Assembly (NCBI GenBank): GCA_003522945.1
Contig: DPHR01000169.1
Span: 684-39,221, forward strand
Reading direction: 5' to 3'
From: Clostridiales bacterium
Lineage (GTDB): Bacteria > Bacillota > Clostridia > Oscillospirales > Oscillospiraceae
DNA length: 38,538 bases
Under the pieces are notes generated by a model, which did not search any database, was not told the origin of the DNA, and saw only the letters and a list, made by a program, of their open reading frames with translations. Both the position numbers and the translations under genes were made by a program. Shown here piece after piece: positions 31,160 to 38,538 of this stretch. How positions within the stretch are numbered: position 1 is the stretch's first letter; the number at the start of each line of letters is the position of its first letter.

Positions 31160-32551
31160 TTATTTGGTTTCTCCGGCGCAGGCCGGTTCTTTCTTCTCCG
31201 GCTCGGCGGGTTTGGTTTCCACGCCCTCGGTGCTCTCCTTGACGAAGATGATCTTCAGCGTATAGAAAATGAGCTGCAGATCCCAGAGGAAGGACGCCTT
31301 CTGGATATAGTACATATCGAGCAGCGCCTTGTCCGCAAAAGTGGTGTTGTACTTCCCGTAGAGCTGGGCGTAGCCGGTGAGGCCGGCCTTGGCCCGCAGG
31401 CGGTAGGCGAACTCCGGGTACTCGGCGCAGTATTTCTGATAAAACTCCGGCCGTTCCGGACGAGGGCCGACGAGCGTCATATCGCCGTTGAGAATGTTGA
31501 GAAGCTGCGGCAGCTCGTCGATGCGCGTGGCGCGGAGGAACGCCCCCACCTTCGTGATGCGGGAATCGCTCTTCCCTGCCAGTACCGCGCCGGTGGCGGA
31601 TTCCGCGTTCACGACCATGCTGCGGAACTTGGTAAGGTAAAACGGCTTGCCGTTCAGCGTGAGACGCTTCTGCCGGTAAAATACCGGCCCGCCGTCCTGA
31701 ATTTTGATGGCAATGGCAACGGCAAGGAAGATCGGGCTGCAAACGATAAGGCCGCATACGGACGCAACGATATCGAGCACGCGCTTCGCCGTCAGATAGC
31801 CGCGGTCGTGGTTGCCGGTGTGCACGGCGCAGAGCGGCACATCGCTCATGATGACCGTGTCGGCACAGTTTACCATGATGTCCTGCATATCCGGCTTGAG
31901 CATGATGGCGATGCCGTGCCAGAAGCAGTCGTCCATGATGCGGCGGCGCAGCTCCTTTTCCATCGGCATCAGCACGACTGTAGTGTAGGAGTGCATGATC
32001 TCGCACAGCTCCTCCCACGGCATATCCGCGGAAACGACGCGGTCGATGGAGTAGCGCGTGCGGCGGCGGTCAAACTTACTGCGGACGTTCTCCTCGGCAT
32101 CCTTCTCCGGCACGATCAGCAGCGCTAACGCCGGCGGCTCGAGCCGGTCGGCCAGAATGCGGGCGAGAATAAAGATCCCTGTCTCCACGAGGCACTGCAG
32201 CAGCAGCGTGAGGATGACGTACTTCGGCGGCAGGAGCATTTTTGCGATCATGCACATGAGGAAATAGGCAATGGTGTCCGTGAAAAAGCTCGAAAGGCCG
32301 AACGCGAACACCAGCTCCCGCGTGCGGTATTTCCGTACGCTGAAGCTGCCGTAGATCGTCATAAACAGCACGAGGATCGCGAAATAGACAACGAAGAACA
32401 GCACATTGCCCCGCAGAAAAAACGTCGCTGACGGGTAATGGTGAACGTATGTATAGAAGAACAGCAGCGCCGGCACGACCACCAGCGATATTTCCAACAG
32501 CACGCTGAGCGCTGCCTGCCCGGTATGTCCCACATGGGAAGTCTTTTTCAT
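31160..32551 (-). CDS. Initiating polyprenyl-phosphate sugar phosphotransferase (WbaP/CpsE-type)
   Basis: 463 residues. N-terminal membrane helices (about 14-35, 50-68, 83-105, 112-132) lead to a CoA-binding-like domain. A re-entrant helix KRVLDIVASVCGLIVCSP (256-273) and the catalytic phosphoglycosyltransferase domain follow, with KFRSMVVNAE, the Asp-Glu dyad in RATRIDELPQLLNI (D345, E346), VGPRPERPEF and KAGLTGYAQLYGKYN. It attaches the first sugar phosphate to undecaprenyl phosphate and so starts the glycan built by the operons to the left. It is a separate unit whose promoter lies inside the preceding terminator. The charged tail after residue 440 is disordered-looking. Confidence 0.93.
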   Translation of the reverse strand: MKKTSHVGHTGQAALSVLLEISLVVVPALLFFYTYVHHYPSATFFLRGNVLFFVVYFAILVLFMTIYGSFSVRKYRTRELVFAFGLSSFFTDTIAYFLMCMIAKMLLPPKYVILTLLLQCLVETGIFILARILADRLEPPALALLIVPEKDAEENVRSKFDRRRTRYSIDRVVSADMPWEELCEIMHSYTTVVLMPMEKELRRRIMDDCFWHGIAIMLKPDMQDIMVNCADTVIMSDVPLCAVHTGNHDRGYLTAKRVLDIVASVCGLIVCSPIFLAVAIAIKIQDGGPVFYRQKRLTLNGKPFYLTKFRSMVVNAESATGAVLAGKSDSRITKVGAFLRATRIDELPQLLNILNGDMTLVGPRPERPEFYQKYCAEYPEFAYRLRAKAGLTGYAQLYGKYNTTFADKALLDMYYIQKASFLWDLQLIFYTLKIIFVKESTEGVETKPAEPEKKEPACAGETK

Positions 32552-32586
32552 CGTATCCGCCCATTCTGTCGAAAGGATATAAAAAC

Positions 32587-32618
32587 GCCCTTATCCGTAT
32601 ATTGTACCAGATAAGGGC
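32587..32618 (-). terminator. Terminator of the LRR protein gene
   Basis: On the minus strand, GCCCTTATC (32610-32618) pairs with GATAAGGGC (32587-32595) around a 14-base loop and is followed by GTTTTTATAT. It lies about 55 bases past the LRR gene stop. Confidence 0.75.
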
Positions 32619-32629
32619 ATAAAACGCAA
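32601..32629 (-). promoter_or_regulatory. Promoter of the initiating transferase, nested in the terminator
   Basis: On the minus strand, TTGCGT (32624-32629), a 17-base spacer and TACAAT (32601-32606). The spacer contains the first arm of the terminator stem and the -10 lies in its loop, so transcription would begin in or next to the second arm. Confidence 0.6.
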
Positions 32630-32672
32630 TATGTATCCTACGCTTCGGCGAGAAAAACGTCTGAAAGAGTCT

Positions 32673-34583
32673 TTAACGGTCTCTGTCGTGCTCTCCCCAG
32701 TCCATCGTGGCCTCAAACTCCGGATCAAGCGGATACCGGACACCGTCGATGATCTTGCAGTGGATGATGCCAGTGCCGTTCATATAGAACATATGGCCGA
32801 GAGCATCGCGCATGTCGTAGTAATCCTGATCGCACCGCCAGGGGTCCTCGTTGGACTGTACCCAGTCGTACACGCCGTGATATACGATGTCCGGGTGCGC
32901 CTCCTGCAGTTTTTCCTGCTCCTCCTGCGTGAGAACGCCGTAGCTGAACCACACGCGCTCGATTTTGTCCATTTCCATCAGCGTCTGGAACGTGTCCTCC
33001 GGCTGAAGGAGCGTCATAAACGTGATGTTCAGATCGCGCAGGCTCTTGCAGTCCTTGAGGGGGGCGATGCTGGTGGCGTAAGCGCGGTTGAGCTCCAACC
33101 AGATGAGATTGTCGCACGAGGCGATCGGTGAGAGATCGAGTGCATGGCAGTCGAGCAGAACAAGATATTTTAGATCGGGCATCTGATAGAGGAAGCTCAG
33201 ATCCTCGATTGGCCGGTGGCCGAGATCGAGCGCGATCATGTCCGGGCAGTAAGCGAGCTTCTTGATCGTTTCGTTCGTGAAGTATCCGTAATAGCGGGAG
33301 GAGGCGCGGAAATAGGTGGTGTCTGTGCGGATGTTGTAGTGCGTTATGTGCAGCGTCCACACAAAACGCACGTTCTCATATTTCTTATTCAGCGCGTCCA
33401 TTTCCTCATCGGAAAAGCCGCAGTCAGACATATCGACCTTTTCAAGCTTGTGCATCACGGGAAGGATGCTCTCCACCGGTTCAGTGGATTCCATCTCGAT
33501 GCCGGTAAAGTCAAGAAGTGTGTCCTCGGTGCTGATCGGCACGCCGTAAAGCTCGAATGTGAATACAAAATCGACCGCCGGGTATTTCTCGCAAACCGGC
33601 GTCATCTGCTCGACCGTCACGCCGGTGCCGGTGAGATCGACGCGCGTGAGCTTTGGCAGCGAGGCGAGCTTTTCCGAAAGCTCCGCAACATCCGCTTCGG
33701 AAAATGTGCGTCCGGCAAAGCTCAGCTCCGCTGTATCGCTCGGGTAAGTATCGCCCAAGATCGCCACGGGCCAGACGAACGCAACGGCGGGAAACTCGGC
33801 GCGCAGCGCGTTCTTTTCTGTCTCGCTCCACGGGCACGCGGGGAACGACACGGTCTGCGCCGCCGGAAGATACCGCAGCGCCTCGCGCAGTGCGTCCGGT
33901 GTGATGGAGATATCGTCCACGGCGATCTCCGTGGCGCTGTCAAGATACTCCGTGCTGCCGAGCGGCACCTGCCACTCCAGTTCGAGCGCCGGGTATTTCT
34001 CCCGCAGGGCGAGAAGAGCGTCGTAGCACGCGCAGCCTCGCGCATCGGCAGAGCGCAGCGCCGTGAAGTAGTCAAAAAGCGGCAGCTCGGAAACGGTGAA
34101 GTCCGTCAGCGTGATGCTTTCAGCATCCGAGGGATACCGGCTCGCGCCGATGGGGATGCTCCAGCGCACCGAAAGCGCCGGATACGCCGCGCGGACGGTA
34201 TCAAAGCGCTCCGGAGAAACGTCCGCCGCCGTAAGATCGAGCTCCGCGAGCGCGGGGAAAAACGCCAGACGGGCGACGTCCTCCTCCTTGAGCGACGTGA
34301 GCACGATGGCCGTGCTCTCGCAGTCGATCACCGCGCCGCCGATGGGAACGTCCCAGTATATTTTGCAGTCCGGCAGCTGCTCGCGCAGACGAAGATACCT
34401 TTCCTCCGAAATGCTCTTGCCGCGCAGGTCGATCTGCGCGCTGTCGCGGCGGTGGAGGCCGCCGGCGTAAACATACACCGAGTTCAGCCACACCAGTGCC
34501 GCCGCAATGATGAGAACGGCGATCACCGGGATCAGTATACACAGCTTTTTCCCGGCGCGGCCGGTATCGGTATGCTTGGACAT
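32673..34583 (-). CDS. Membrane-anchored extracellular protein with six degenerate repeats and LRRs
   Basis: 636 residues. One N-terminal membrane helix (about 14-34), the remainder outside the cell. From residue 50 to 425 a unit of 63-70 residues recurs six times, each with a P-A-hydrophobic-x-W-x-(V/I)-P-I-G-like core; the aromatic anchors are W77, W141, W204, W271, F341 and W409. Then comes a leucine-rich repeat part (about 440-525: ALDLGHRPIEDLSFLYQM, LKYLVLLDCHALDLSPIA, LIWLELNRAYATSIAPLK). The C-terminal part ends MFYMNGTGIIHCKIIDGVRYPL. No enzyme motif is seen. It may bind cell wall, glycan or host ligands. It sits between the initiating transferase and two GT14 genes and is divergent from the latter. 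Confidence 0.85.
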   Translation of the reverse strand: MSKHTDTGRAGKKLCILIPVIAVLIIAAALVWLNSVYVYAGGLHRRDSAQIDLRGKSISEERYLRLREQLPDCKIYWDVPIGGAVIDCESTAIVLTSLKEEDVARLAFFPALAELDLTAADVSPERFDTVRAAYPALSVRWSIPIGASRYPSDAESITLTDFTVSELPLFDYFTALRSADARGCACYDALLALREKYPALELEWQVPLGSTEYLDSATEIAVDDISITPDALREALRYLPAAQTVSFPACPWSETEKNALRAEFPAVAFVWPVAILGDTYPSDTAELSFAGRTFSEADVAELSEKLASLPKLTRVDLTGTGVTVEQMTPVCEKYPAVDFVFTFELYGVPISTEDTLLDFTGIEMESTEPVESILPVMHKLEKVDMSDCGFSDEEMDALNKKYENVRFVWTLHITHYNIRTDTTYFRASSRYYGYFTNETIKKLAYCPDMIALDLGHRPIEDLSFLYQMPDLKYLVLLDCHALDLSPIASCDNLIWLELNRAYATSIAPLKDCKSLRDLNITFMTLLQPEDTFQTLMEMDKIERVWFSYGVLTQEEQEKLQEAHPDIVYHGVYDWVQSNEDPWRCDQDYYDMRDALGHMFYMNGTGIIHCKIIDGVRYPLDPEFEATMDWGEHDRDR

Positions 34584-34620
34584 ATGGGGGTTCCTCCCAT
34601 GTGTATAAAATTCCTTTTAT

Positions 34621-34649
34621 ATTTTATCTTGTAAAGCGTGGAATGTCAA
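34621..34649 (-). promoter_or_regulatory. Promoter of the LRR protein gene
   Basis: On the minus strand, TTGACA (34644-34649), a 17-base spacer and TAAAAT (34621-34626). The -35 is a perfect consensus. Confidence 0.75.
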
Positions 34650-34681
34650 TGCGCTTCTCCCCTTCTGCGCGGGCGTGCCGA

Positions 34682-34710
34682 TTGACTTTCCCGCCGATGC
34701 TCCGTATAAT
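34682..34710 (+). promoter_or_regulatory. Promoter of the GT14 gene pair
   Basis: TTGACT (34682-34687), a 17-base spacer and TATAAT (34705-34710), one of the strongest promoters in the window. It is back to back with the LRR gene promoter. Confidence 0.82.
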
Positions 34711-34735
34711 GAAAGCGCCGAAAGGGGTGTTTTTC

Positions 34736-35638
34736 ATGCGCCACGCATGGCTTATCATTACGCACGGAAACTTTGAAATTCTTGAAAAGCAGCTGCGCTT
34801 TCTCGACAGCGAAAACGCCGATTTTTTCATCCATGTGGACGCACGGGTCAAGGATTTTGACTTTGCACATGTCCGCTCGATCCCCCGAAAATCGCGTGTT
34901 ACGTTCCTTGACCGCAAACCGATCTCCTGGGGGCATTTTTCTCAGGTCGACTGCGAGCTGCGTCTGCTGTGCGCCGCCGTTCCGGGCGGGTACGACTATT
35001 ATCATCTTCTCTCCGGCGTGGATGTGCCGGTCAAAACACGGCAATACATCGAAAATTACTTTTCCTCCGTGCGCCTCGGGACAAACTTTGTTCATTTCCA
35101 GCACAAAGAGATCATCCGCGATCACCGTGACCGCGTGAAATTCTATTACCCGCTCCAGCGGTGGAATCTGCAAAACCGCATCATACGCCTTGCGCTGCGC
35201 CGCACGGGAGAGCTTCTGCAGCGTCCGTTTGTCGACCGGACAAAAAAAGACCCGGAGGGCTATGTGTTCCAAAAGGGTGCCAATTGGTTCAGCATCACGC
35301 ACGCGCTCGCAACGTACGTTCTTTCGCAGGAAAACTGGCTGCGCGAGCGATACCGCAGCACCTTCTGCGCCGACGAGATCTTTTTGCAGACGCTCGTCGT
35401 CAACTCTCCGTTCCGGGATACGCTTCCCTCCGACTACTTCGGCGACGACCACAAAACCTGCCTGCGCTATATTGACTGGCAGCGCGGCAAGCCGTACTCC
35501 TTCCGCAACGAGGATTACAGCGAGCTTATCGCCACGCCGCCGGAGTACCTTTTCGCCCGCAAATTTGACTACCGCACAAATGCCGAGGTCGTAGACCGGC
35601 TGTTTGCGCTTTTTGGAGAGGAGGCTTCCGATTGTTGA
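34736..35638 (+). CDS. GT14-type (core-2/I-branching) beta-glycosyltransferase, copy 1
   Basis: 300 residues. It opens MRHAWLIITHGNFEILEKQL and has the family blocks DADFFIHVDAR-like (ENADFFIHVDAR), PISWGHFSQVDCELRLL, GGYDYYHLLSGVDVPVKT, KGANWFSITHALATYV, CADEIFLQTLVVNSPF and LRYIDW. In bacteria such enzymes add branching sugars to exported or lipid-linked glycans from the cytosolic side. The ATG at 34736 follows AAAGGGG; earlier in-frame codons precede or overlap the promoter. It is the founder-like member of a tandem pair. Confidence 0.87.
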   Translation: MRHAWLIITHGNFEILEKQLRFLDSENADFFIHVDARVKDFDFAHVRSIPRKSRVTFLDRKPISWGHFSQVDCELRLLCAAVPGGYDYYHLLSGVDVPVKTRQYIENYFSSVRLGTNFVHFQHKEIIRDHRDRVKFYYPLQRWNLQNRIIRLALRRTGELLQRPFVDRTKKDPEGYVFQKGANWFSITHALATYVLSQENWLRERYRSTFCADEIFLQTLVVNSPFRDTLPSDYFGDDHKTCLRYIDWQRGKPYSFRNEDYSELIATPPEYLFARKFDYRTNAEVVDRLFALFGEEASDC

Positions 35639-36516
35639 GACACGCATGGCTCATTCTCACACACGGGAATTTTGAGATCCTCGAAAAGCAGCTGCGCTTT
35701 CTCGACAGCGAAAACGCCGATTTTTATATTCATGCAGACGCCAAGGCGGCATTCGATCCCGAGCGTTTTCGTGCCGTGCCGAAAAAGTCGCGTGTCACGT
35801 TCGTGCCGCGCCACCGCATTTCGTGGGGCCATTTTGCCATAGTCGAGGCGGAGCTGGAGCTTCTCCGCGCCGCTGTGCCGGGCGGGTATGACTACTACCA
35901 TCTTCTCTCCGGCGTGGACGTGCCAGTCAAAACGCGCGCGTACATTGAAAACTATTTTACCCGTGCGCCCGGGAGAAACTATGTAAGCTTTCTCTCGCCG
36001 GAGATTTCCCGCACGGATCTCTACCGCGTCCGGTTTTACTACCCCCTGCAGCGCTATAACATCCGAAAACCCGCCGTGCGCCGGACACTGCGCAATCTCT
36101 CCGCCGCGCTGCAGCTCGGCTTCGGCGTAGACCGGACGCGGCGGCGGTCGGACGGCTTCGTTTTCCAAAAAGGCGCGCAGTGGTTCAGCATCACGCACGC
36201 GCTCGCGCAATATCTGCTCGAAAAAGAGAGCGAGATCCGTGAGTTTTTCTCCGATACCTACTGTCCGGACGAAATGTTCGTCCAGACGGAGATCGTAAAC
36301 TCCCCCTTCCGCGATACGCTGCCGGAGCACGCGTTTGAGAACGACTACGCGAGCTGTCTCCGGTACATCGACTGGCAGCGCGGCAATCCCTACACATTCA
36401 CGGACGCCGACCTCGACGAGCTTCTCGCCGCACCGGAAACGGCGCTCTTCGCGCGGAAGTTTGATTACCGCACGAGCCCCGGCGTCGTTGACGCGCTCTT
36501 TGACCGTTTCGGATAA
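35635..36516 (+). CDS. GT14-type glycosyltransferase, copy 2
   Basis: 293 residues, closely related to the preceding protein along the whole length: same GGYDYYHLLSGVDVPVKT, ISWGHFAIVEAELELL, KGAQWFSITHALAQYL, CPDEMFVQTEIVNSPFRDTLPE and LRYIDWQRGNPY. No ATG is available. TTG at 35635 gives an N-terminus RHAWLILTHG that matches copy 1, overlaps the upstream stop (TTGA) and has GGAGAGGAGG ten bases before. TTG at 35632 is the alternative. The middle region (about 120-170) is the most diverged, suggesting a different acceptor. Confidence 0.86.
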   Translation: MRHAWLILTHGNFEILEKQLRFLDSENADFYIHADAKAAFDPERFRAVPKKSRVTFVPRHRISWGHFAIVEAELELLRAAVPGGYDYYHLLSGVDVPVKTRAYIENYFTRAPGRNYVSFLSPEISRTDLYRVRFYYPLQRYNIRKPAVRRTLRNLSAALQLGFGVDRTRRRSDGFVFQKGAQWFSITHALAQYLLEKESEIREFFSDTYCPDEMFVQTEIVNSPFRDTLPEHAFENDYASCLRYIDWQRGNPYTFTDADLDELLAAPETALFARKFDYRTSPGVVDALFDRFG

Positions 36517-36525
36517 TTTTCTCTC

Positions 36526-36559
36526 CGGCGCACGGATGTTTTTCCGTGCGCCGTTTTTT
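36526..36559 (+). terminator. Terminator of the GT14 pair
   Basis: Perfect 11-bp stem CGGCGCACGGA (36526-36536) / TCCGTGCGCCG (36543-36553) with a 6-base loop and TTTTTT immediately after. Confidence 0.9.
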
Positions 36560-36563
36560 GTTC

Positions 36564-36592
36564 TTGCAGATGGGCGGCATATATGGTATTCT
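36564..36592 (+). promoter_or_regulatory. Candidate promoter of the surface protein gene
   Basis: TTGCAG (36564-36569), a 17-base spacer and TATTCT (36587-36592), starting five bases after the previous T-run. The untranslated leader would be about 80 bases. Confidence 0.5.
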
Positions 36593-36677
36593 GTATCTAT
36601 ATGGTGTATATGCCAAGCCGCGCATATACTTTGTGCGAAGCCGCAATCTGTCCGTAGCTTTAGAAAGAGGGAATGAC

Positions 36678-38538
36678 ATGAAAAAACGTCTGTTCAGCCT
36701 GCTTCTTGTACTTACGCTCTGCTTCACGCTGCTGCCGTATTCCGCTGCGGCGGAGGGCGGAGAAGAAACGATGGTCACCGTCGCGTTCGATATGGGCGGC
36801 CACGGCGGCGCGGCTCCGGCAAGCGTCACCGTGCCGAAGGGCAGCAAGATCACCGCGCCCGAATCCCCGGCGCCGGGCTGCGAGGACGGCAAATACTACT
36901 TCGTCCATTGGACGGCGCACCCCCTTTCCGACGCCTCCTCGGACGCATGGAATTTTGCCAAAGACACCGTGGAGAGCAGCATGACGCTGCGCGCCGTGTG
37001 GTACCAGTACGCCGAGATGCACGAAAAGGTCTCTCTCCGCGGCAAGCCTTATGCCGGCGCCCTTGTGGAGTACCGCGACAGGGCCGGCAGCGTCGTATAT
37101 ACGCTGAAGGCCTCCGGCACCGACGGGAACTGCACCGATTACGTCTGTGAGCGCACGAAGCCGGGTGAGTACGACCTCTACATCGACGGGAAATACATCC
37201 GTCCCGTGACTGTCAACCGCGGCGCGGCCGGTTATTCGACGACCACAAGGCTTTTTTACGTCACCTTCAGCGCCAACGGGCAGGAATTCACGCCGGAGAC
37301 TCGTCCCGCCGAGGTGCTGTGCTTCACCTCCGGTCTCTTCCACGACGATTCCGTAAGCATGCCGAAACTGACGCCCAAGGCCGTGGACAGCGCTTACACG
37401 TTCTCCGGCTGGACAGTCGGGCCGGAGGCGGATTCCGATCCGTTTGATTTTGCAAATAAGGTCTACGGCGATACCGTGGTCTACGCGCAGTGGGAAAAGG
37501 CCGCGGATGAGGATTCCGTTCTCGTCACCGCCATCAGGTCGAGCATCATCGGCGAAAAATACGCCAAAAAGGGACAGGATTACTCCGCAAGGCTCGTCCC
37601 GGACGAGGGCTATGAGCTGCCCTACCACGCGGCGATGGGGAGCTACACCTCCTATACCTATGTGACCATCGGCGACGAGGTGCTCGACTCGGCGAACTAC
37701 ACGCTCAACTGCGCCACCGGCGAGATCACGATCCCCGGAAAATATGTCACGGGCGATATCCGCATCAAGACCATTCCCCGCATCCACCCGTATACCGTGA
37801 CGTTCGATCCCAACGGCGGTACCGGCACGCAGACGCCGATGCTGGTTTTCCCGCACAGGGACGGTTATGACTATGAAAAGTCATCCGCAACGCCCTATGC
37901 CTACTTCCGTGCGCCGGAGTGTACCTTTACGCCGCCGGACGGCAAGGTCTTTGCCGAATGGAGCGGCGGTGAGAAGATCGTCTCCAGCCTGAGAGCCCGC
38001 GGAAACGTGACGCTTACCGCGCAATGGGCCGACGCCCCCGAGGGCGTTTACACCGTGGCGTTCGATCTTAACGGCTGCACCTTCTCCGGCAAAACGAACA
38101 CGCAGGCGGACGCGGATTACTCTGTGAAGCTTGCCCCCGCGGAAGGCTATGCCTACCCAATCACGCTTCGGAATATTTCTATTGGCGGCACGGTGCTCGG
38201 CAGTAGGAAGTATTCCTATGATCCCGCGACCGGCATTCTGACGATCCCCGCCGCGGCGATCACCGGAAATATCGTCATCTCCGCCGCCGCCCTAATGCCG
38301 ACACCCACACCTACTCCGACGCCTACTCCGACACCGACCCCGACGCCGACACCTACCCCGACACCTACGCCGACGCCCACTCCGACACCTACCCCAACAC
38401 CAACGCCTACTCCGACGCCGACACCTGCTCCGACGCCGACACCTACTCCGACCCCGACGCCCACTCCGACGCCGACGCCCACTCCGACACCGACGCCGAC
38501 TCCGACGACGGCGCCTACCCCGACGCCGAAGCCCACTC
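36678..38538 (+). CDS. Secreted Listeria-Bacteroides-repeat protein with Pro-Thr tail, 3' end missing
   Basis: 620 codons visible, open at the window edge. A Sec signal peptide (MKKRLFSLLLVLTLCFTLLP, cleavage probably after SAAA) is followed by three Listeria-Bacteroides-type repeats ending in a Trp. These are about 32-108 (VTVAFDMGGHGG ... LRAVW), 192-273 (FYVTFSANG ... VVYAQW) and 374-450 (YTVTFDPNGGTG ... LTAQW), with a partial fourth from about 457 (YTVAFDLNGC). Between them are stalk-like beta domains. From residue 541 the chain is almost pure Pro-Thr to the edge. AGAGGG precedes the ATG. It is probably an adhesin or other wall-exposed protein; an anchor or a further domain would lie beyond the window. 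Confidence 0.85.
   Translation, partial: MKKRLFSLLLVLTLCFTLLPYSAAAEGGEETMVTVAFDMGGHGGAAPASVTVPKGSKITAPESPAPGCEDGKYYFVHWTAHPLSDASSDAWNFAKDTVESSMTLRAVWYQYAEMHEKVSLRGKPYAGALVEYRDRAGSVVYTLKASGTDGNCTDYVCERTKPGEYDLYIDGKYIRPVTVNRGAAGYSTTTRLFYVTFSANGQEFTPETRPAEVLCFTSGLFHDDSVSMPKLTPKAVDSAYTFSGWTVGPEADSDPFDFANKVYGDTVVYAQWEKAADEDSVLVTAIRSSIIGEKYAKKGQDYSARLVPDEGYELPYHAAMGSYTSYTYVTIGDEVLDSANYTLNCATGEITIPGKYVTGDIRIKTIPRIHPYTVTFDPNGGTGTQTPMLVFPHRDGYDYEKSSATPYAYFRAPECTFTPPDGKVFAEWSGGEKIVSSLRARGNVTLTAQWADAPEGVYTVAFDLNGCTFSGKTNTQADADYSVKLAPAEGYAYPITLRNISIGGTVLGSRKYSYDPATGILTIPAAAITGNIVISAAALMPTPTPTPTPTPTPTPTPTPTPTPTPTPTPTPTPTPTPTPTPTPAPTPTPTPTPTPTPTPTPTPTPTPTPTTAPTPTPKPT
38298..38538 (+). repeat. Low-complexity Pro-Thr coding repeat
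   Basis: About 240 bases of degenerate six-base units CCN-ACN (mostly CCGACG, CCGACA, CCTACT, CCCACT), giving about 80 residues of alternating Pro and Thr with one Ala substitution (near residue 584) and a Thr-Ala change near the end. The tract continues past the edge. Confidence 0.9.

Noticed and set aside
38216..38536. Minus-strand frame of repeated Gly-Val
   Set aside because: It is simply the complement of the Pro-Thr coding repeat.
38298..38538. Possible CRISPR or satellite array
   Set aside because: Units are six bases, degenerate and in frame, with no spacers; a coding low-complexity tract explains it.

Overview
The window looks like a GC-rich Clostridia-type Firmicute chromosome, probably a gut Oscillospirales/Clostridiales-like species. 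This is inferred from gene content and signals: separate FeoA and FeoB, a BlaI/BlaR1-type pair, an XRE-S24 repressor, purine-rich AAGGAGG-type ribosome sites, TTGaca/TATAAT promoters, and a Listeria-Bacteroides-repeat surface protein with a Pro-Thr tail. No 16S gene or other taxonomic marker is present. Most of the window is a cell-surface polysaccharide locus.

Left part (1-9230), mixed housekeeping and regulation: feoAB (iron uptake, feoB cut by the window edge); a divergent acyl-ACP thioesterase and threonine-aldolase-like pair; a membrane-anchored XRE regulator converging on a MATE exporter; a sparse 450-base gap with hairpins and a possible 35-residue membrane peptide; a PAP2 phosphatase fused to a barstar-like domain; a LexA-type (XRE + S24) repressor divergent from a small unknown gene across three phased operators; and a second PAP2-like membrane enzyme.

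Central part (9238-28853, all minus strand): two consecutive operons. The upstream one (promoter near 28894-28922) encodes a GT2 and six GT4-type glycosyltransferases, a fold-III PLP enzyme, a CarB-type ATP-grasp ligase, a PIG-L deacetylase, a WecB-type UDP-GlcNAc 2-epimerase, a flippase and a TupA-type ATP-grasp protein. The downstream one (promoter 14424-14452) is a complete WbpA-I-B-D-E-like set, predicted to make UDP-2,3-diacetamido-2,3-dideoxy-mannuronic acid. Together they would build and flip a lipid-linked oligosaccharide with at least one diacetamido-uronic acid and perhaps an amino-acid or amine substituent. I found no Wzy-type polymerase, chain-length regulator or LCP ligase.

Right part (28969-38538): a BlaI/BlaR1-like regulator and protease pair with paired operators; the initiating polyprenyl-phosphate sugar transferase, whose promoter lies inside the terminator of the upstream gene; a membrane-anchored extracellular protein with six degenerate repeats plus LRRs; two tandem GT14 (core-2/I-branching type) glycosyltransferases from a duplication; and the start of a secreted Listeria-Bacteroides-repeat protein with a long Pro-Thr tail that runs off the window.

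Functions are assigned from motifs and recalled family knowledge; no database search was possible. No tRNA, rRNA, CRISPR array, transposase or phage gene was seen.
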